The notes below the pieces were generated by a model, which had not been told where the DNA came from, made no database searches, and saw only the letters and a list, made by a program, of their open reading frames with translations. Both the position numbers and the translations under genes were made by a program. Below, piece by piece: positions 1-9,535 of a DNA stretch of 64,000 bases (its first letter is position 1; each line of letters opens with the position of its first letter). This DNA is from Haliscomenobacter hydrossis DSM 1100 (GTDB lineage Bacteria > Bacteroidota > Bacteroidia > Chitinophagales > Saprospiraceae), in the NCBI RefSeq assembly GCF_000212735.1, contig NC_015510.1, positions 2,568,315 to 2,632,314 on the forward strand, read 5' to 3'.

Positions 1-85
1 GAGGAAATAATTGTAAAAACTCAAGCGCAATAAAAACCACTTTTGCACTTTAAGTGTTACTTTTAAGATTCGTTCTAAATAACCA

Positions 86-724
86 ATGCTAACGCCAACA
101 GACACTCATCATATGGAGACTACTGTTACCAAAAGCCCGGTGTTGTTGTACACCGAGCAGACACCCAACCCTGAGTCACTCAAATTTGTGACCAACCGGA
201 TGTTGTACCGCGGTACTGCCGATTTTCGCGAAGTAGATCTGGCTACTGAATGGTCGCCACTGGCCACTGCCTTGTTCGATTTCCCTTACGTACGAGGAGT
301 ATACGTCAGCAACAACTTCGTAACCGTAAGTAAAGAACTGAACTACGAATGGCCTGACATCATGCTCAAACTCAAAGACTTCATCAAGAACTACATTGAA
401 GAAGGGGGTGAGTTGGTTAAAGAAGGTTTTGCCGAACACATTTCCAAAATCGAGGCAGATCGTGCGGGAGTAGCCTATACCGGTGATGAAGCCGAACTTG
501 TCCAAAAAATCAAAGAGCTGATTGACACCTACGTCAAACCAGCTGTAGAAATGGACGGGGGCAATATTGAGTTCAAGCACTACGAAAACGGAAAGGTTTT
601 TGTACTCATGCAAGGCTCTTGCAGCGGTTGTCCATCTTCAACCGTGACCCTCAAGGCAGGTATTGAAGGTATGCTCAAACGAATGATTCCTCAAGTTGAA
701 GAAGTCGTGCAAGAAATGGGCTAA
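86..724 (+). CDS. NifU-type Fe-S cluster scaffold protein (Nfu_N + NifU C-terminal domain)
   Basis: Probable cytosolic Fe-S cluster carrier. The N-terminal part (about residues 20-105, starting near LLYTEQTPNPESLKF) matches the Nfu N-terminal domain. The C-terminal part (about 130-212) is the NifU-like domain with the CxxC cluster ligands Cys179 and Cys182 (GSCSGCPSS). Such proteins bind a cluster between two protomers and pass it to apo-targets. The length of 212 aa is normal for the two-domain form. The start is uncertain: an in-frame ATG at 113 would give 203 aa and begin just before the conserved domain. The gene stands alone and is followed by a strong hairpin. I infer function from the family; which targets it serves cannot be seen. 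Confidence 0.9.
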   Translation: MLTPTDTHHMETTVTKSPVLLYTEQTPNPESLKFVTNRMLYRGTADFREVDLATEWSPLATALFDFPYVRGVYVSNNFVTVSKELNYEWPDIMLKLKDFIKNYIEEGGELVKEGFAEHISKIEADRAGVAYTGDEAELVQKIKELIDTYVKPAVEMDGGNIEFKHYENGKVFVLMQGSCSGCPSSTVTLKAGIEGMLKRMIPQVEEVVQEMG

Positions 725-752
725 TACTCAACGCTCTAATTGAACACATAAG

Positions 753-786
753 CAGGGAATTTTCACTCATACGTGAAAATTCCCTG
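753..786 (+). terminator. Hairpin terminator after the NifU-like gene
   Basis: A perfect 14-bp inverted repeat (CAGGGAATTTTCAC at 753-766, its complement at 773-786) encloses a 6-nt loop and lies 29 bases after the stop codon. It is followed by TTCATTTA, which is only a weak T-run, so termination rather than another hairpin role is an inference. Confidence 0.7.
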
Positions 787-1193
787 TTCATTTATAGGCC
801 TGTCAAGCAAAGAAATAGTAAAAAACACTTGTATGTAAAAAAATATTTGTGCTATATCCAAATTACATCTATATTGCATCACTTTTTAAAAGTATTAGTT
901 CCCGCCTAATATCATTATCCTACCCTATTTCCCAAAATGAATCATAGTTTGCCTCATTCCGTGTTGAATGATTCAATGAATCGGGATAATTTCATGTGAA
1001 CCACTTTGTAATACTTAATCACTTTTGCCATTTTAGGTTCCCTCCCCCTCTGTAGCCGTGCTGTGCACTGCTCAGTATTTTTTTGTGTCTATAACACCTA
1101 AACTACAACATTACAACTTCAATAACAGCTGATTGACTAAATCTCATCAGTCTGAATGGGAAGGTTTTTTTACCAGTAACCTATTGGAACACT
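787..1193. other. Intergenic region before the first metalloprotease
   Basis: This AT-rich stretch has no plausible gene; the short reading frame from 1133 is out of frame with, and overlaps, the protease start. A near match to the Bacteroidota -7 box (CACTTTTG, 1020-1027) lies 166 bases before the start codon but lacks a well-spaced upstream TTG. I see no other structure. Confidence 0.4.
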
Positions 1194-3623
1194 ATGAAAT
1201 CACTATGTACATTAACCGTCTTGGCGTTAGCCACCTGGTTCGTTCATGCTCAGCCTGCTATGCGGCCTCAAGAGCAAGTCGAAACATTGCAAAAAAGCAA
1301 GATTCCTTTTTCGAAATCGGCTCTTTTTAAGGCCACTCCTGCATTGAATGACCCTGATGTCCCCAATGCCCAATTCACCCTTTTTCAGGAAGAAGAAGCA
1401 AGCAATTTATTGCAAGACCCACCTGATGCTATAACGCTTGTGGTTTCAACCGATCGTGAACAATTTGTCCTGGAATTGTTCAAAGTTGAGCTATTCGCAC
1501 AAGGTTTCAGTCTAAAACTTGCGCGACCTAATCAAGGTACCGACGAAATCGGCGCCGGAGTGTATTACCGTGGAATTGTGAAAGGACAATCTGGCTCACT
1601 GGTTTCTTTGAGCATTTATGCTGATGAAGTGCTGGGATTGATCAGCATTCCTGGACGCAGCAACCTTACTTTGGCCAAGTATCAGTCGTCAAAAATAAAA
1701 ACGCCAGGCTTGCATGTTTTGTACGCAGAGGATCAAATGCCCGAGCACCACGATTTTCAGTGTTATACCCCCGACGGCCAACGGGGCTATTCCGCAAATG
1801 AACTTGAAGACCATCCAGAACTACGGAGTGCCAATAGCTGTGTCAACCTATACCTTGAAGTAGACTATGATGTTTTTAAAGACAAAGGCGGTTTAGATGC
1901 TACCCAACGCTACATCATGGGTGTATTTAATGAGGTAGCTACCCTTTATGCCAATGAGCGAATCTCGCTCAATCTGTCCCAATTGTACATTTGGAATACG
2001 GTCAGTCCTTATAGTGCTTACGATGCTTATGGTTTGTTGATTCAATTTAAGGACAAACGCGCCGGATCAATCACAGGTGATGCAGGCATGTTGCTTTCTT
2101 ACAAAGGGGGGGGTGGCATTGCGGTGGTAGATGGCCTGTGTGATCCTTTTAACCTGGGCTATTCCGGGATTGGAAAAAGTTACCAAACCGTGCCAGCTTA
2201 CTCCTTCACCGTAATGGTACTCGCCCATGAATTGGGGCACATTTTGGGTTCACATCATACCCATTCCTGTGTATGGAACGGGAACAATACTGCGATCGAC
2301 GGTTGTCCAGGTTTTACCGACGGGGGCTGTAGTACCCCAGCTGTTCCTCGTGAAGGTGGCACGATGATGTCTTATTGCCACGTTAATGCTGCTGGGATCA
2401 ATTTTTCTTTGGGGTTTGGCCCCCAACCCGGTAATGTCATCCGCAATCGTATTGCAAATGCAGCTTGTATCAGCGGATGTTCAAATAAACCCATTGTACC
2501 ACAACCCACTTGTGGTGAAATCAATCTCAGCGTCACCCTGGGTGCCTATGGCAATGAAACAACCTGGGAGTTACTGGATGTCACCAAAGCTGTAGTCGAC
2601 CGTGGAGGCCCTTACCAGATTCAAAGCAATGGTTTGAAGATTCAAAAAAAGATATGCCTGCCTCCTGGTTGTTATACCCTAAGGGTACTGGACTCACGAG
2701 GGGATGGTTTGTGCTGTAGATACGGCGATGGAGCTTTCAAACTGACGGACAGTAATCAAGCTATATTGGCCGAAGGTGGGCAGTTTGCACGCGAAGTGAC
2801 AACTACTTTCTGTATTGATGCACAAGGAAAAAAAGTGACCAACGTAGTTCCTCCTCCCACCACGAACCTTGGCTGTACAGAAATCAATTTTAACAATTAC
2901 GAAATTTTATCCTTTGGCGATTCCCAAGATCAAGGTACCGCTTCCATTGGTGACAATGGCAAAAGTATTGTCTTACAGAACAATGCCTGGAAAGCCATCC
3001 CCTTCGAATATGACATCACCGCCAATACTTTTTTGGAAGTAGAATTTCGTTCTACGCAAGAAGCAGAAATCCATGGCATCGGCTTTGACACCGACCTGAG
3101 TATCTCCACCGTTTACACTTTCCAGTTATGGGGTACTCAAGACTGGGGTTACCAATCCCACAACAACTATGAAGGGACTGGAGAATGGAAACGGTATACT
3201 ATTCCCATTGGTCAGAAATACCGACACAAAGCCCAATATCTTTACTTTGCCTGCGATAACGATGCGGTGGCGAGCATTGGTAACTCCCAATTCCGCAATA
3301 TCCGGGTTTATGAAAAAAACCCGTGCCCTCGTTTGTCTAATTTTGATACGCCCGAAGCATTTGCCTCAGCCTTGAGTGTCTTTCCCAACCCCGCCGATGA
3401 TCAGTTACATTTCAGGCTTGAAGGCTGGCCGGAAGGTTCCTATCAATTACAATTGTTTGATCCTTTGGGCAGGCTACAGCGGCACCAGCAAATTGATAAA
3501 GCAGATGGAGACCTGACCGTTGATTGCACCGTTGCTGATCTACCCGTTGGTTTTTATGCCTATACCATCCATGGTAAAGATCACAAAGTTTCCGGAAAAG
3601 TGCTGGTTAAAAGAGCAGAATAA
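1194..3623 (+). CDS. Secreted reprolysin-like metalloprotease with T9SS sorting domain (copy 1)
   Basis: An 809-aa exported zinc protease. Residues 1-19 form a signal peptide ending near VHAQ. A propeptide-like region follows, then a metzincin catalytic domain (about 200-430) with HELGHILGSHH, giving zinc ligands His345, His349 and His355 and catalytic Glu346; the Met-turn is seen in MMSYCH. A cysteine-rich module (about 440-540, GDGLCC) and a beta-sandwich module (about 560-710) probably bind substrate or glycan. The last ~85 residues (FPNPADD onward) are a type A T9SS C-terminal domain, so the protein should be secreted or attached to the cell surface. It is a close paralogue of the next gene in every domain. 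The substrate is unknown. The M12B-type family call rests on the extended zinc motif. Confidence 0.9.
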   Translation: MKSLCTLTVLALATWFVHAQPAMRPQEQVETLQKSKIPFSKSALFKATPALNDPDVPNAQFTLFQEEEASNLLQDPPDAITLVVSTDREQFVLELFKVELFAQGFSLKLARPNQGTDEIGAGVYYRGIVKGQSGSLVSLSIYADEVLGLISIPGRSNLTLAKYQSSKIKTPGLHVLYAEDQMPEHHDFQCYTPDGQRGYSANELEDHPELRSANSCVNLYLEVDYDVFKDKGGLDATQRYIMGVFNEVATLYANERISLNLSQLYIWNTVSPYSAYDAYGLLIQFKDKRAGSITGDAGMLLSYKGGGGIAVVDGLCDPFNLGYSGIGKSYQTVPAYSFTVMVLAHELGHILGSHHTHSCVWNGNNTAIDGCPGFTDGGCSTPAVPREGGTMMSYCHVNAAGINFSLGFGPQPGNVIRNRIANAACISGCSNKPIVPQPTCGEINLSVTLGAYGNETTWELLDVTKAVVDRGGPYQIQSNGLKIQKKICLPPGCYTLRVLDSRGDGLCCRYGDGAFKLTDSNQAILAEGGQFAREVTTTFCIDAQGKKVTNVVPPPTTNLGCTEINFNNYEILSFGDSQDQGTASIGDNGKSIVLQNNAWKAIPFEYDITANTFLEVEFRSTQEAEIHGIGFDTDLSISTVYTFQLWGTQDWGYQSHNNYEGTGEWKRYTIPIGQKYRHKAQYLYFACDNDAVASIGNSQFRNIRVYEKNPCPRLSNFDTPEAFASALSVFPNPADDQLHFRLEGWPEGSYQLQLFDPLGRLQRHQQIDKADGDLTVDCTVADLPVGFYAYTIHGKDHKVSGKVLVKRAE

Positions 3624-3654
3624 AAGACCTGAATTTGGACTTTGGACAAAAAGA

Positions 3655-3681
3655 GGCAGGACTTCGGTTCTGCCTTTTTTT
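3655..3681 (+). terminator. Rho-independent terminator after metalloprotease copy 1
   Basis: GGCAGGAC and GTTCTGCC (one G:U pair) enclose a TTCG tetraloop, followed directly by seven T residues. It lies 31 bases after the stop codon. Confidence 0.85.
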
Positions 3682-3978
3682 GTCCAAGTTTCAAGTCTAT
3701 GAATGTAAAACTTGCGTCAAAAAAAAATCTGTATTATTTTGGGCTTGTTTTCTATACATCACGGGTAACTCCAACCCACAATCAACGCGCGGGCTGGCAA
3801 TATTTCCAGATCGACCGCCCTCCCAAAAACTGCACAGAGTCTTGGCCAATTCGGTCATACTCAAATTATTATGAAATTGCCTTTCTCCATTTATGGCGAA
3901 AGTTTGCGATTTCACCACTGCTTTGGCTTTATAAAATCCTTATAAGGCGTGAATTGTTTTTTAAGGTTACTCATTTGA

Positions 3979-4002
3979 GGGCTTTGCCTCTCGGCAAAGC
4001 CC
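3979..4002. repeat. Perfect 10-bp hairpin with TCTC tetraloop
   Basis: GGGCTTTGCC at 3979-3988 and GGCAAAGCCC at 3993-4002 form a perfect stem around TCTC. No T-run follows. Its role is unknown; it lies about 70 bases upstream of the predicted promoter of the second protease. Confidence 0.7.
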
Positions 4003-4070
4003 TACTTGACACAATTCCGTCAGAAAATTGTCAGTTTATCCTCCGTATTCAGCATCAATTCACCGAAGGG

Positions 4071-4100
4071 TTGTTTTTTTGATCAATAGCCTTATCTTTG
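4071..4100 (+). promoter_or_regulatory. Bacteroidota sigma-type promoter upstream of metalloprotease copy 2
   Basis: TTG at 4071-4073 and TATCTTTG at 4093-4100 are separated by 19 bases, matching the Bacteroidota TTG / TAnnTTTG consensus. Transcription would start near 4107, leaving a leader of roughly 325 nt before the start codon at 4431. Confidence 0.6.
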
Positions 4101-4430
4101 CCGTACAAAACAGAAAAAGATTTATATTTTTTTTGTTTTGTGCACAATCCAAACTATCGGGATGGAGTTATAAACTGCAAATTCCTTCCCAAACTTAGCG
4201 CTAGTCCAAGGACATCTTAAACTTGCCGCGCCAACTAACAGTTGTAATCTCACACAAACAAGACGTCGTTGTTGCTTTTAGCCCGTAGATTGCTTTGTCT
4301 TGAGCGATCGGTAATCAATCTTTACAAACAGGGGATTAACACACTTTGAGAAAACCAGCGGCTTGGTGTACTGGCCAGTCGTATTTATTTGTAGTAACCT
4401 TAAAAGTTTTACCAAAAACCGATTCACGCC

Positions 4431-6908
4431 ATGAGAACCTTACTTACGCTGGTCATGGCTATGGCTTTGTCCATAGTCCAGGCACAACTATCTTTACGTC
4501 CCTCAGAGCTGGTATCAGCTCAAAAAAGCAGTCGCTCCAAGTTTGTCAATTACAAACTATTTGATCGTGCCCCCGATTTGCGCGATGGAGACGCTGTAAA
4601 CGCTCAGTGGCTGTCCTTGCGGTCGGAAGACTTGCGAGGGCTGCTACTTGATCGGCCCAAAGCCATGACCCTCCCACTACCTGCGGGCGACGACAATACC
4701 TACGAACTGGAACTGGTACAGGTAAACCTCTTTGCTAATGACTTTAGCATTGTATTGGCCAGTAATCCCAAGGTATTGCACGAATTGGATGAAGGCATCC
4801 ACTACCGTGGTGTCATCAAAGATTACCCCGGATCGGTGGTCGCCATTAGTGTATTTGGCGATGAGATTTCAGGGGTCATCAGTACTCCTGAAAACGGCAA
4901 CCAAATACTTGGTCGTTACAAGGGAAGTAATCCCAGATTGCACCTCTTGCATGAGGACAGCAAAATGGCGGATCATCCAGAATTTCATTGCCAAACCCCA
5001 GACAGTGGGCGCGGTTATACGGCTGAAGAACTCAACAGTGGCGGGGAGTTGCGTGCAGCAGCATCCTGCGTAAGGGTATACCTGGAAGTGGACTACGACG
5101 TATTTGTTGACAAGGGGGGACAGACTGGAGCTTCCAACTATATCACCAGTGTATTCAACCAGGTAGCTACCCTTTATGCCAATGAAAACATCAGTATAAC
5201 ACTTTCACAAATTTTCCTTTGGAACACGACCAGCCCCTATTCTGGCTCCGACACGTATAGTTTATTGACTCAATTTCAGCGTACCCGCTCTACGTTTAAC
5301 GGTGATGCTGGTATGTTGCTGTCTTACCGGGGCAATGGAGGTATTGCGGTTGTGGACGGGTTGTGCCGCCCCTACACCTCTTTTAAAATGGGGTATTCAG
5401 GTATAGGCAAAACCTTCTCTGCTGTCCCTACATTTTCCTTCACCACGATGGTCGTTGCACACGAATTGGGGCATATTCTGGGTTCACAGCATACCCATGC
5501 TTGTGTTTGGAATGGCAACAATACGGCGTTAGATGCTTGTCCTGGTTTTACCGAAGGCAATTGCGCTGCTTCAGTTACAGCACCTACCGCAGGTGGAACT
5601 GTTATGTCTTATTGCCACATGAACCGGGTTGGAATCAACTATGCCCAAGGTTTTGGGCAACAACCCGGTAACCTGATCCGCAGTCGGATTGCTGCCGCCA
5701 GTTGTTTGCAAGCCTGCACCAACACTCCTCCTCCGCCGCCACCGCCTTCTGGTGGAGGCAGTGGCGCTACTTGTGGCAACGTCACGTTTACCCTGACCCT
5801 CGATTTGTTTGGCAGCGAAACCACCTGGGAGATTCTGAATCCAGCTGGAGTAGCCGTAGATAAAGGCGGGCCTTATGTGGATAAAACCTCGGGGCAAATT
5901 GTACAAAAAAAGCTTTGTCTACCTTATGGTTGTTACAAGTTGCGCATTTTGGACAAAATTGGCGATGGCATTTGTTGTACCTATGGCAATGGTGCATTCA
6001 AATTACAAGACGCCAACAACATTGTGATTGCGCAAGGCGGGCAATTCACCAAAGAAGCATTGACCAACTTCTGCGTACAAGCTCCTGGAGGCAGCAATCC
6101 TCCTCCGCCAAGCGGAACGACTTGTACCAACATCGACTTCATCAAAACGCCACCCGTTTCTTTTGGTGGTTCACAAGATGGGGGTAGTGCAACGGTTACC
6201 GAGGCGGGGAAAGCCCTGACGATCAAAAACAACGCCTGGAAAGCCGTACCGCTTAGCTACAACATTACCGCCAATACGTACATCGAATTTGAATTCCGCT
6301 CTACCTTGCAAGGTGAAATTCATGGCATAGGTTTTGACGATGACGAAAACATCTCGGCGCCATACACCTTCCAGCTCTGGGGCAAACAGACCTGGGGGAT
6401 CACCACTTACCGCAATTATGAAGGCAATAGTGCCTGGAAAAAGTATACCATCAAGGTAGGCCAGTTCTATACGGGTACCGTCACCCGCTTGTTCTTTGCT
6501 GCCGATATGGATGCCGCTCCTTATACCAGTGAGTCGCAATTCCGCAATGTGCGGATTTACGAAAGTACGCCTTGTCCTACATTCCAACAACCCGAGACCC
6601 AAGGTGCAGGTTTCGGCGCTAATTTTCTGGAAAACAAACCAGCCGTAGTCATTTATCCCAATCCGACAAACACCAACACCAAAGCCCAGGTGAACCTCAG
6701 TGCATGGCCCGCAGGTCAACACGATTTGGAAGTGTTTGACTTATACGGGAAACTGATCCGTACCCAACGTTTGAATGTAGCCACGTATGGTGAACATTCG
6801 TTCGATTTGGACACTACTGGCTTGCCAGCAGGGACTTACTTGTACAAAGTGGGTGACGAGAAGTTGAAACTATCGGGTAGAGTGGTCGTGATGAGCGGCC
6901 AATTGTAA
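4431..6908 (+). CDS. Secreted reprolysin-like metalloprotease with T9SS sorting domain (copy 2)
   Basis: An 825-aa paralogue of the preceding protease with the same order of parts: signal peptide (residues 1-19, ending VQAQ), propeptide, catalytic domain with HELGHILGSQHTH (ligands His344, His348 and His354; Glu345 catalytic) and Met-turn VMSYCH, a GDGICC cysteine-rich module, a beta-sandwich module and a T9SS type A tail (from about YPNPTNT). It differs by carrying proline-rich linkers (a PPPPPPPSGGGSG stretch and a shorter PPPPSG) around the cysteine-rich module. Tandem duplication followed by divergence is the simplest origin. It has its own promoter match and terminator, so it is probably transcribed separately from copy 1. 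Confidence 0.9.
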   Translation: MRTLLTLVMAMALSIVQAQLSLRPSELVSAQKSSRSKFVNYKLFDRAPDLRDGDAVNAQWLSLRSEDLRGLLLDRPKAMTLPLPAGDDNTYELELVQVNLFANDFSIVLASNPKVLHELDEGIHYRGVIKDYPGSVVAISVFGDEISGVISTPENGNQILGRYKGSNPRLHLLHEDSKMADHPEFHCQTPDSGRGYTAEELNSGGELRAAASCVRVYLEVDYDVFVDKGGQTGASNYITSVFNQVATLYANENISITLSQIFLWNTTSPYSGSDTYSLLTQFQRTRSTFNGDAGMLLSYRGNGGIAVVDGLCRPYTSFKMGYSGIGKTFSAVPTFSFTTMVVAHELGHILGSQHTHACVWNGNNTALDACPGFTEGNCAASVTAPTAGGTVMSYCHMNRVGINYAQGFGQQPGNLIRSRIAAASCLQACTNTPPPPPPPSGGGSGATCGNVTFTLTLDLFGSETTWEILNPAGVAVDKGGPYVDKTSGQIVQKKLCLPYGCYKLRILDKIGDGICCTYGNGAFKLQDANNIVIAQGGQFTKEALTNFCVQAPGGSNPPPPSGTTCTNIDFIKTPPVSFGGSQDGGSATVTEAGKALTIKNNAWKAVPLSYNITANTYIEFEFRSTLQGEIHGIGFDDDENISAPYTFQLWGKQTWGITTYRNYEGNSAWKKYTIKVGQFYTGTVTRLFFAADMDAAPYTSESQFRNVRIYESTPCPTFQQPETQGAGFGANFLENKPAVVIYPNPTNTNTKAQVNLSAWPAGQHDLEVFDLYGKLIRTQRLNVATYGEHSFDLDTTGLPAGTYLYKVGDEKLKLSGRVVVMSGQL

Positions 6909-6940
6909 GTTCTTCCTGATTATACTAAGAGACGGAAAAG

Positions 6941-6973
6941 AAGGGCTGTGGAAACTTTCCATGGCCCTTTTTT
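6941..6973. terminator. Terminator between metalloprotease copy 2 and convergent argH
   Basis: AAGGGCTGTGGAA (6941-6953) pairs with TTCCATGGCCCTT (6957-6969) using two G:U pairs in the middle, with loop ACT, followed by a run of T to 6973. It lies 32 bases after the protease stop and just before the argH stop on the other strand, so it may serve both genes. Confidence 0.8.
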
Positions 6974-6981
6974 CAAATGCT

Positions 6982-8313
6982 CTACTTCAACAATTGTTCT
7001 ACCCGCTCACTCACCCCCTCAAACCCAAACCCACTCCACACCCGCTTCCATTTCTCGCGAATTTCGGCGGTACACAAGTTGCCAAGGCTGCCTTCGTGGG
7101 TATGATTCAAGGTGCGATCGGGATTGAACGTTCCATTTTCAATATCGTGTCCGACCTGGCGGTAGGCATCCCGGAAGGGCACACCTTCCAGTGCAAGTTG
7201 ATTGACTACTTCTACAGAATAGAGGTATTTGTATTTGTCATCGTCCAGAATATTTATTTTAGGCTTCATTTGTGGCAAAGCAAAACAAAGCATGCTCAGG
7301 CAACTTTTTGCCGTTTCGATGGCCGGAAAGATGACTTCTTTCAGCAATTGAAAATCACGGTGGTAACCACTCGGCAGGTTGCCCGTCAACAAACTCACCT
7401 GTTGGGGTAGGGCCGCTAATTGGGTACTTTTTGCCCGCAGCAATTCAAATACATCGGGGTTTTTTTTGTGGGGCATGATGCTGGAGCCGGTAGTCAATTC
7501 ATCCGGAAAACTGAGGAAAGCAAAGTTTTGGTTGAGGTACAGCACCACATCCATCGAGAGTTTATTCAAGGTATGGCCCAAGCCCGACAAGGCAAAAGCC
7601 AGAAACAACTCGGTTTTGCCACGCCCCATTTGGGCATGCACCACGTTGTAATTGAGATCGGCAAAGCCCAATAACTCGGTAGTCATGCGCCGATTGAGGG
7701 GGAAGGAAGAACCATAACCCGCGGCAGAACCCAGGGGGTTTTGGTTGATGATCTGATACGCACTTTGAAATTGCCGCAAGTCGTCTACCAAAGATTCGGC
7801 ATAAGCACCCAGCCAAAGTCCAAAAGAAGAGACCATCGCCACTTGCAAGTGGGTATACCCCGGCAGTAACACCTCTTTGTGTTTTTCGGAAAGGGTTTGT
7901 AAAACATCAAACAGTTCCCCAATTTGGCCAGAAAGTGCTTCAATTTCTGCCCGCAAAAACAAGCGCAAATCCACCAAGACCTGATCGTTGCGCGAACGCC
8001 CGCTGTGGATTTTTTTACCCATATCACCCAGCATCCGCGTCAGCAACATTTCTACTTGTGAATGGACGTCTTCTACCCCTTCTTCAATCACAAAATTACC
8101 GGCAATGGCATCTTTGTACAATTGACGCAAGGCCGCTGCGAGAGCCGAGTACTCCTCTTTTTCCAATAAACCAATGCTGCACAACATTTCAATGTGCGCC
8201 AAAGAGCCCATGATATCATAAGGTGCCAGGTACAAGTCCATTTCCCGATCACGACCTACTGTGAAAGTCTCTACTTCCGACCAGGCGGTGATGGATTTTT
8301 GCCAAAGTTTCAT
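6982..8313 (-). CDS. argH: Argininosuccinate lyase
   Basis: A 443-aa enzyme that splits argininosuccinate to arginine and fumarate, the last step of arginine synthesis; cytosolic homotetramer in this family. The fumarase/aspartase superfamily signature GSSIMPHKKNP is present, as are SGRSRNDQV and the TGNLPSGYHRD segment typical of ArgH. Length is close to the usual 440-470 aa. It is the most downstream gene of the minus-strand cluster argB - argE-like - argH and is separated from the M20 gene by a long palindrome. It converges on the metalloprotease gene. The assignment is secure. Confidence 0.95.
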   Translation of the reverse strand: MKLWQKSITAWSEVETFTVGRDREMDLYLAPYDIMGSLAHIEMLCSIGLLEKEEYSALAAALRQLYKDAIAGNFVIEEGVEDVHSQVEMLLTRMLGDMGKKIHSGRSRNDQVLVDLRLFLRAEIEALSGQIGELFDVLQTLSEKHKEVLLPGYTHLQVAMVSSFGLWLGAYAESLVDDLRQFQSAYQIINQNPLGSAAGYGSSFPLNRRMTTELLGFADLNYNVVHAQMGRGKTELFLAFALSGLGHTLNKLSMDVVLYLNQNFAFLSFPDELTTGSSIMPHKKNPDVFELLRAKSTQLAALPQQVSLLTGNLPSGYHRDFQLLKEVIFPAIETAKSCLSMLCFALPQMKPKINILDDDKYKYLYSVEVVNQLALEGVPFRDAYRQVGHDIENGTFNPDRTLNHTHEGSLGNLCTAEIREKWKRVWSGFGFEGVSERVEQLLK

Positions 8314-8327
8314 TTTTTTGGGTTTAT

Positions 8328-8419
8328 GGGTTCGGGGGTTCGGGGTTTCGATTCACCGGGCACCTCGACTTTGCTCGGCGACCGGTGAATCGAAACCCCG
8401 AACCCTCGAACCCCCGAAC
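8328..8419. repeat. Long palindrome, GTTCG-type outer arms with conserved loop
   Basis: The arms 8337-8359 and 8382-8404 are perfectly complementary over 23 bp, and the outer parts continue as repeated GGTTCGGG / CCCGAACC units; the right side carries one extra unit. The loop (8360-8381, read on the minus strand) begins TCGCCGAGC and ends CGAGGTGC, the same as in the palindromes at 21347-21437 and 61259-61322. It fills almost the whole gap between argH and the M20 gene. Confidence 0.9.
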
Positions 8420-8420
8420 T

Positions 8421-9473
8421 TTAAATCCCTTCAATCAAACGTATATAAGTGTCGATTCCCGCTCGAATTTCACTCAAGCGAATGTATTCATCTGCGGTAT
8501 GGGAACGTGCTGAATCTCCAGGGCCAATTTTTAAAGAGGGAAAAGGCATCAAAGCCTGGTCCGACAGTGTAGGTGAGCCAAAGTAAGGCAAACCCAGGTT
8601 CAATCCACTTTGTACCAAGGGGTGCTCGAGGGCGATCCCCGAAGAATTGAGTCGAAATGAACGAGGTGTTAATTCCGATTGCAGCTGCGACTGAAGGATT
8701 TCGAACACTTCTTCATTGCGGTAGCATTCGTTGGTGCGTACATCGATTACAAAGCGACAAGAATCGGGCACTACATTGTGTTGTTTGCCCGCCTCGATTT
8801 GGGTCACGGTCATTTTCACCTTGCCAAGCAAGGGCGATACCCGCTCCAGATCCATCCTGCGGATGCGTTCAATGTCTTCCAAGGCAATGTACAAGGCATT
8901 GATACCCTCCTCACGGGCGGCATGACCGGACACCCCTTTTGCTTCGCCATCAACCACCATCAAACCTTTTTCGGCAATGGCCATCTTCATTTGAGTGGGT
9001 TCGCCGACGATCGCAAAATCTACGGGGCCTAATTCGGGAATCACGCTAGCAATGCCCTGTGCTCCGGAAATTTCTTCTTCGGCTGTAGCCGCCATGATGA
9101 TGTTGACCGGGAGATCCTCACGCTCATAAAAATGCAAAAAAGTGGCGATAAGTGCCACCAATGGCCCGCCTGCATCATTGCTGCCCAGGCCATACAAAAC
9201 ATCTTCCGCTTCGATTCCAGGATGAAAGGGATCGCGCTGCCACCCGGTTGCGGGTTTGACCGTATCCATGTGTGAATTGAGTAACAGAATGGGTTTTCCA
9301 TTCTGCCAATGGCGGTTGCGTGCCCAAATATTGTTTCCTTTGCGCGTAAAAGGAATGTACCGCTTGGTCAAAAAAATGGCTACTTGTTGGGCGGCCTCGT
9401 CCTCTTCTTTGGAAAAAGAGGGCGTAGCTATCAAAATTTTCAACAAATCTATGGCCGAATCCGCTACACTCAT
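8421..9473 (-). CDS. M20 family metallopeptidase, ArgE-like N-acyl-ornithine deacylase
   Basis: A 350-aa cytosolic zinc hydrolase. Zinc-site motifs of the M20 family are present: LLNSHMDTV, GLGSNDAGG and ATAEEEISG (with the tandem Glu pair). Its place between argB and argH argues that it removes the N-acyl group from acetyl- or succinyl-ornithine (or citrulline) in arginine synthesis. Some Bacteroidota use succinylated intermediates; nothing visible here decides between acyl groups, so I leave the symbol blank. It starts at the ATG at 9473, 20 bases from a TATCTTTG box on the same strand. Confidence 0.85.
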   Translation of the reverse strand: MSVADSAIDLLKILIATPSFSKEEDEAAQQVAIFLTKRYIPFTRKGNNIWARNRHWQNGKPILLLNSHMDTVKPATGWQRDPFHPGIEAEDVLYGLGSNDAGGPLVALIATFLHFYEREDLPVNIIMAATAEEEISGAQGIASVIPELGPVDFAIVGEPTQMKMAIAEKGLMVVDGEAKGVSGHAAREEGINALYIALEDIERIRRMDLERVSPLLGKVKMTVTQIEAGKQHNVVPDSCRFVIDVRTNECYRNEEVFEILQSQLQSELTPRSFRLNSSGIALEHPLVQSGLNLGLPYFGSPTLSDQALMPFPSLKIGPGDSARSHTADEYIRLSEIRAGIDTYIRLIEGI

Positions 9474-9492
9474 TTTTTGCGTTTATCGGCGG

Positions 9493-9500
9493 CAAAGATA
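9493..9500 (-). promoter_or_regulatory. -7 box upstream of the M20/ArgE-like gene
   Basis: On the minus strand TATCTTTG (complement of 9493-9500) matches TAnnTTTG exactly and is 20 bases upstream of the start codon. No TTG at the expected spacing is seen, so this is a half match. Confidence 0.4.
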
Positions 9501-9535
9501 AGCAGAGTTGATACTTTTTTGACTTATCCTTCTGC

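Larger units (their letters stand above)
3682..4430. other. Long intergenic region between the two paralogous metalloproteases
   Basis: About 750 bases without a credible gene. A 146-residue open frame crossing 3642-4082 starts upstream of the terminator and has no recognisable domain, so I treat it as chance. The region holds a perfect hairpin at 3979-4002 and a promoter match at 4071-4100. If that promoter is used, the second protease mRNA has a leader of about 325 nt. I see no clear riboswitch fold by eye. Confidence 0.5.

Noticed and set aside
3642-4082. 146-residue open frame between the two metalloproteases
   Set aside because: It begins within the protease terminator hairpin, has no recognisable domain, signal peptide or good start context, and spans a hairpin and part of a promoter.
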